A stretch of DNA of 64,000 nt from assembly GCF_008107695.1 (NCBI RefSeq), contig NZ_VIRG01000069.1, positions 1 to 64,000 on the forward strand, given 5' to 3'. Made by a program: the position numbers and the translations under genes. The notes under the pieces are model-generated. The model was not told the DNA's origin, ran no database searches, and saw only the letters and a program-made list of their open reading frames with translations. Below, one piece after another: positions 60,521 to 64,000 of this stretch (position 1 is the first letter of the stretch; each line of letters begins with the position of its first letter). The DNA comes from Stappia sp. BW2 (lineage in GTDB: Bacteria > Pseudomonadota > Alphaproteobacteria > Rhizobiales > Stappiaceae).

Positions 60521-62047
60521 TCAGTCGACGATCAGCTTGATGGCCGTGCCGGCCGGAATCGCCTGATTGGGGTTCAGGTCGTTCAGGATGGAGAAAAATT
60601 CCAGACGCCGTGACGGCTCGACACCGCTCATGCCGATGGCCAGTTTCCGCGGCGTGTCGCCCGGCTTGGAGTTGACGACCTTGATCCGGAGCGAACGCAG
60701 CCGTGCGCGTTCCGTGGGTGAAAGCTGCTTGAAGCTTTCCACCGTCTGGTGGAAATCACGGTCGAACGTGTCGTTGGGCGAACGGCTGGCGAAGATGAAG
60801 CGATACCCTGTCTTGCCGATCCGGACCACAGCGATACGGAAGGACCATCCTTGGGTGATGGCCGCCCCGGTGACCGCCGGCAGACCGTTGATCGTCGTTT
60901 CGCGCACGCTTTCAGACAGAAGCCCGTTGATCCAGCCGGAGTTCATATACTCGCGCAGGCTGGAATAGCCGCTGACATCGGCACCGTCGAAGCGGATCGC
61001 CGTGCCGGAGCCATTGCTGGCCAGCACCGCTTCGGGCGTGTTTTCCAGAATGTAGCCGGATGGCACGGTGTAACTTATGCCAAGCGCCTTGTGCAGGAAC
61101 GAACGACCACGGACGAACCCTTCCAGCGGGTCATCACCGAACAACATGCCGTCAATCTGGCTGAGATAGCGGGTGCGGTCGCGCTCGCCGATGCCGGGGG
61201 CCCCGATCTGCCGGGCCGCGCGAATGGCGATCTGCAACCGTTCCGGCGTAGAGGGGTGCGACGACAGGAAGTCCGGCGCAGCCGAGGCCGACTTGTCGGC
61301 GGACTGATACTGGGCAAAGGCCGCCATGGAGCGCAGGAACCGGGCAGCGGCATAGGGATCGAACCCGGCTCTTGCCAGCGTCTTCACGCCGATATCGTCA
61401 GCCTCAAGCTCCTGCACCTGGCTGAAGCGGGCGAAGGAAAGCTGCGACGAGATGATTGCCTTGCGGGCTGCTTCGCTGTCCTGCACGACATCCGTCAGGA
61501 TCTTGTTGGCAAGCTGCTTGGCTTCGGCGCGCTGCTGGCGTTTGATCGCGTGATTTGCCGTCACATGGGCCATTTCGTGCGCCAGCACGGCGGCAACTTC
61601 CGACGTGTCGTTGGCAAGGGCCAGCAGCCCGCGCGTCACGTACAGATAGCCGCCCGGAAGTGCGAAGGCGTTGATGGCCGGTGAATTCAGGATGGTAATC
61701 TTGTAGCTTTGCGAGGGGTCTTCCGATGCCGCCACCAGCCGGCCGACAACGCTGGCGACAGCGCGCTCCGCCCCGGCGTCCTTGTAGACACCGCCATAGG
61801 TGGCCACCACGCGCGGATGTTCGCGCTCGCCGATATCGGCTGCAAGGTTGGGGCGCAGGGTACCCGGCGTCACCGTGCCGACGGTTGGGCCGTCGCCAAG
61901 GAACTGGCAGGAGGCCACCAGAAGCGCGGTCCCGCCTGCAACAAGGGTGCGCAGCCAGCCCCGGCGCAGGCCGCGCCGTGCGGGCAAACATGCCGGCTGA
62001 CGGAAATCAGTTGCTGCTTTGGCCGTCACGTCCTGCCCTTTTGTCAT
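60521..62047 (-). CDS. M48-family metalloprotease lipoprotein
   Basis: 508 residues. An N-terminal signal with a lipobox (LLVASC, then Q) follows an unusual 30-residue basic extension. The zinc site is HEMAH at 157-161 with the third ligand in ELEAD (Glu213), and the SSHPSTPERL motif follows. It resembles BepA/LoiP-type periplasmic proteases that act on outer-membrane proteins. The C-terminal part holds a LysM-like end (KVVNSKPGDTPRKLAIGM, LNDLNPNQAIPAGTAIKLIV), suggesting peptidoglycan binding. The start overlaps the upstream nuclease-like gene by 41 bases; a later start is possible. Confidence 0.9.
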   Translation of the reverse strand: MTKGQDVTAKAATDFRQPACLPARRGLRRGWLRTLVAGGTALLVASCQFLGDGPTVGTVTPGTLRPNLAADIGEREHPRVVATYGGVYKDAGAERAVASVVGRLVAASEDPSQSYKITILNSPAINAFALPGGYLYVTRGLLALANDTSEVAAVLAHEMAHVTANHAIKRQQRAEAKQLANKILTDVVQDSEAARKAIISSQLSFARFSQVQELEADDIGVKTLARAGFDPYAAARFLRSMAAFAQYQSADKSASAAPDFLSSHPSTPERLQIAIRAARQIGAPGIGERDRTRYLSQIDGMLFGDDPLEGFVRGRSFLHKALGISYTVPSGYILENTPEAVLASNGSGTAIRFDGADVSGYSSLREYMNSGWINGLLSESVRETTINGLPAVTGAAITQGWSFRIAVVRIGKTGYRFIFASRSPNDTFDRDFHQTVESFKQLSPTERARLRSLRIKVVNSKPGDTPRKLAIGMSGVEPSRRLEFFSILNDLNPNQAIPAGTAIKLIVD

Positions 62048-62921
62048 TCAGTACCACCAGTTGCTCCGGATGCCGGAGCACCATAGACGGTCCGTCCCGG
62101 TCCTGGACGGAGCCGCGTATTTCGACAACCTGTCCTTCCAGGGTATCCAGCGTCCAGCCGGACCGCCCGAGGGCCGCGTTGACCTCATCCTCGTCCGAGG
62201 CCTTCAACGTAACCGTGAAATCCGTTTTCCAGTAATTGCCGAAGTTCAGATAACGGGTGCTGCGTGTTTTTCCAAGAGAAACAATTCGCCCTCTTGCAAT
62301 AACATAGTGCCCGGAAGCGCCGCTGAAAGACTTCGGTGCGGCAGTGGAATAAACAAGACGCGGCGTGGTCTTCCCCCACAGGCCTTCCCGGGCCTGGCTG
62401 GCCTGTGCTTCTGCGGCCCGCAAGGCATCCGCGCAGGCCGCACCTGCGTGATCCGGAGCGAAGATGGCAACACCTGCCCTCAAAAGCTCCGCCTGCAGAA
62501 GCACGGCATCGCCGTCACTACCGGATGAAGCAAACACCCAACCGGGCGTCAGTCCCCAGCGGTTTTCCGGCCCTGCAGGTGCCGCCGTCAGCTCAAGATC
62601 CGGTCGCCCTTCCAGATAGGCCTGCAAGCTGTTGTTGCCGTCATCCTGTCCGTCCGCCTGTTCAGACGCAGGCATCTGGATATCGCCTGCAAAAAAACGC
62701 TCGCCGGAAGCGGAGACAAACAGGGATTCATCGCTGTCATATGTCACGGGCACAGCGTTTTCAGGCGCTCCGGCGCAGGCGGCCACCGCCCTCATCGGCT
62801 CAAATGGCGCCAGTGGTGCTTGCTCAGTGGCAAAGACTGTCGGCGCGGCCAAAGCGCTCGCAATACAGGCGAAAAAAGCAGCGCCCGCCGCGCGCAGGCT
62901 GTTCACCCGCACGGCCTTCAT
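62007..62921 (-). CDS. Exported SNase-like (thermonuclease-fold) protein
   Basis: 304 residues from the ATG at 62921. The frame is open to 63260 upstream but only this start gives a Sec signal peptide (VNSLRAAGAAFFACIASALAAPTVFA). The middle (LLQAELLRAGVAIFAP, then CADALRAAEAQASQAREGLWG) matches the end of the staphylococcal nuclease fold. The usual catalytic Arg-Asp-Glu set is not clear (FFAGDIQMPASEQ), so it may not be a nuclease. An OB-like domain follows (about 205-290, FTVTLKASDEDEVN to VEIRGSVQ). It is encoded just before the M48 protease and overlaps it. Confidence 0.7.
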   Translation of the reverse strand: MKAVRVNSLRAAGAAFFACIASALAAPTVFATEQAPLAPFEPMRAVAACAGAPENAVPVTYDSDESLFVSASGERFFAGDIQMPASEQADGQDDGNNSLQAYLEGRPDLELTAAPAGPENRWGLTPGWVFASSGSDGDAVLLQAELLRAGVAIFAPDHAGAACADALRAAEAQASQAREGLWGKTTPRLVYSTAAPKSFSGASGHYVIARGRIVSLGKTRSTRYLNFGNYWKTDFTVTLKASDEDEVNAALGRSGWTLDTLEGQVVEIRGSVQDRDGPSMVLRHPEQLVVLNDKRAGRDGQSSN

Positions 62922-63283
62922 CCAACCAGCTGTCAGTCGCCCTCTCGGCACGTCCGATCCCTTCACCTGATGGCGCGAACGTCTTCCACGGCACCACCTG
63001 TAAACAGACGGCGCAAGATCCACCACCCGGCAACATGCATGGCACCGGGCAAGGCTGAGAAAGCGGTCACGACGAACCAAACTGCTAAGCAGCGAATGAG
63101 GCAAGTCCAAGACAGGTGGATAAAACCGCAGTAAAAATAGGGAGACCAGCACAACGCTCCCCGCAGCGCGGCAGCGTCCCCTCTTGCCCCCGCCTGCACC
63201 TGAAACAATCCCCACGGGAGCCCACAGTCTGTTGCAGCCAGGGCTCGCCACGGACGTCAAATCGTGCTAATCGACCGCAATAA

Positions 63284-63360
63284 GGCCCCGTAGCTCAGCA
63301 GGATAGAGCATCAGATTCCTAATCTGAGGGTCGCGCGTTCGAATCGCGCCGGGGTCACCA
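63284..63360 (+). tRNA. tRNA-Arg (anticodon CCT)
   Basis: A 77-base cloverleaf with encoded CCA. The acceptor stem GGCCCCG pairs with CGGGGTC, and the D arm starts TAGCTCAGCAGGATAGAGCA. The anticodon stem TCAGA/TCTGA closes the loop TTCCTAA, giving CCT, which reads AGG (Arg). The T arm is GCGCGTTCGAATCGCGC. It lies alone on the plus strand. Confidence 0.97.
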
Positions 63361-63522
63361 GTTTTTCAAAAAGTCATCATGTGAGATGAAGACCGGCCGA
63401 GCATAGACCGCTCAAGGCCGGATAAAAGGCTGCGCGCAGGAAATGCAGCCGAAGCAACTTGTATAAAAACAGGTTCGTGCGCGCAGGCTTAAGGCGTCTG
63501 CGCTGCTAAAGTGTCGCTGCCC
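63361..63522. other. Region downstream of tRNA-Arg
   Basis: About 160 bases between the tRNA and the stop of the small minus-strand gene. I see no integrase, attachment repeat or second tRNA. Confidence 0.35.
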
Positions 63523-63669
63523 TTATGGCGTGACCGGAGTGTACAGCGTCGTGACCGGGATGCCCGTGGCAACGGAGCTGTCGGTCAGGGCCTGGCTTGG
63601 GTTGGTGGCCTTTGTGGCGGCGACGCCGGCGAGGATCATGGCGACGACGGCGATGCTCCAGAATTTCAT
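63523..63669 (-). CDS. Small exported or membrane peptide
   Basis: 48 residues from the ATG at 63669, preceded by GGGAGAAG. A longer frame to 63846 lacks support. The peptide begins MKFWSIAVVAMILAGVAATKATN, a signal-like hydrophobic segment, and continues with a Thr/Ser/Pro-rich tail (SSVATGIPVTTLYTPVTP). It could be a secreted peptide or a single-pass membrane protein. I do not recognise the family. Confidence 0.5.
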   Translation of the reverse strand: MKFWSIAVVAMILAGVAATKATNPSQALTDSSVATGIPVTTLYTPVTP

Positions 63670-64000
63670 GGCACTTCTCCCTAAAGTAAAAACCGCCTCT
63701 GCCAGTGCAGATTCAACTGCAGATGCGGGGTCTGTTCGAACCAGCGCACCCGGCCGGATGTGCCAAGGCGCACAAAAGCCGACCTTTTTGAAGAGTGGTG
63801 GATCCGGCGTCTGTTTCGGCAGACGCGGGAGGAAAGCCCGCCACAATTCTAAATTCGACTTTCGTCTATATTAGACTTTAGGATGATATCCGGCAATGCC
63901 GTAAAGTTACCTACGCGGTAACCTTCTGACACAGCGCCCTTTTCAGGCCGAAAGACCACTGAAACAGACACCCGTTTTGCACTGGCAAGGACAGGAAAGG
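63670..64000. other. Right-edge intergenic region
   Basis: No supportable gene. An inverted repeat GTTACC-TACGC-GGTAAC (63906-63922) may be an operator for a gene beyond the window, or for the small peptide gene. Confidence 0.35.

Noticed and set aside
63906..63922. Inverted repeat as a terminator of the small peptide gene
   Set aside because: It lies upstream of that minus-strand gene and has no T-run, so at most it is an operator.
1..64000. CRISPR arrays, prophage, integrases or insertion sequences
   Set aside because: I found no regularly spaced short repeats, no transposase or integrase motifs, and no direct repeats at the tRNA-Arg gene.

Overview
The window looks like a chromosomal segment of a GC-rich marine or soil alphaproteobacterium. 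I infer something close to the Stappiaceae (Roseibium/Labrenzia-like) or a neighbouring Rhizobiales lineage. The basis is gene content: an RpoH-type sigma factor, CarD, FdxA-type ferredoxin, a SUV3-like helicase, C-P lyase genes, TRAP transporters, and an Irr-type iron control element. No sequence search was possible, so the taxon is an inference.

Layout. (1) 0.3-1.1 kb: a SAM methyltransferase on the minus strand, then an AT-rich stretch. (2) 1.6-12.2 kb: a type I secretion cassette. Two overlapping ABC exporter genes carry complementary broken ATPase domains. They are followed by an HlyD-type adaptor, a 1713-residue VCBS/cadherin-repeat surface protein and a small exported protein. (3) 12.6-14.3 kb: a TetR regulator and an MFS pump with a TetR-type operator. 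(4) 14.7-23.6 kb: a catabolic island with a ThDP enzyme, a DadA-like FAD dehydrogenase, LysR and Lrp regulators, an Asp/Glu-racemase-family enzyme, a three-gene TRAP transporter and a UspA protein. It is plausibly for uptake and breakdown of an amino-acid-like substrate. (5) 24.1-27.4 kb: a possible tiny membrane protein, two divergent transglutaminase-like genes and an exported protein. (6) 27.5-35.7 kb: phosphonate C-P lyase genes: phnF divergent from phnGHIJKL, then a DUF1045 2H-phosphoesterase gene, phnM and phnN behind a Pho-box-like site. No phnP and no phnCDE transporter are present here. (7) 36.2-38.9 kb: a double winged-helix regulator, a VOC gene broken by an in-frame stop, and a truncated haemoglobin gene overlapping a class III adenylate cyclase gene. 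(8) 39.0-47.3 kb, minus strand: an AsmA-family protein, then an iron-associated operon (imelysin, di-haem oxidoreductase, second imelysin, DUF1513) preceded by an Irr/ICE-like box. (9) 47.6-49.5 kb: TerB-like, glutamine amidotransferase and DUF1697 genes, then mosaic intergenic repeats. (10) 50-53.4 kb: pyruvate carboxylase (minus). (11) 54.2-60.4 kb: helicase, S4-domain protein, ferredoxin, CarD, RpoH-type sigma factor. (12) 60.5-63.0 kb: an M48 metalloprotease lipoprotein and an SNase-like exported protein (minus), then tRNA-Arg(CCT) and a small peptide gene.

The items I would look at first are the secretion ABC pair, whose two proteins together appear able to form only one ATP site; the haemoglobin-cyclase pair; the DUF1045 protein sitting where PhnP would be expected; the Pho box inside a terminator-like hairpin; and the S4 gene that seems to start on ATT.
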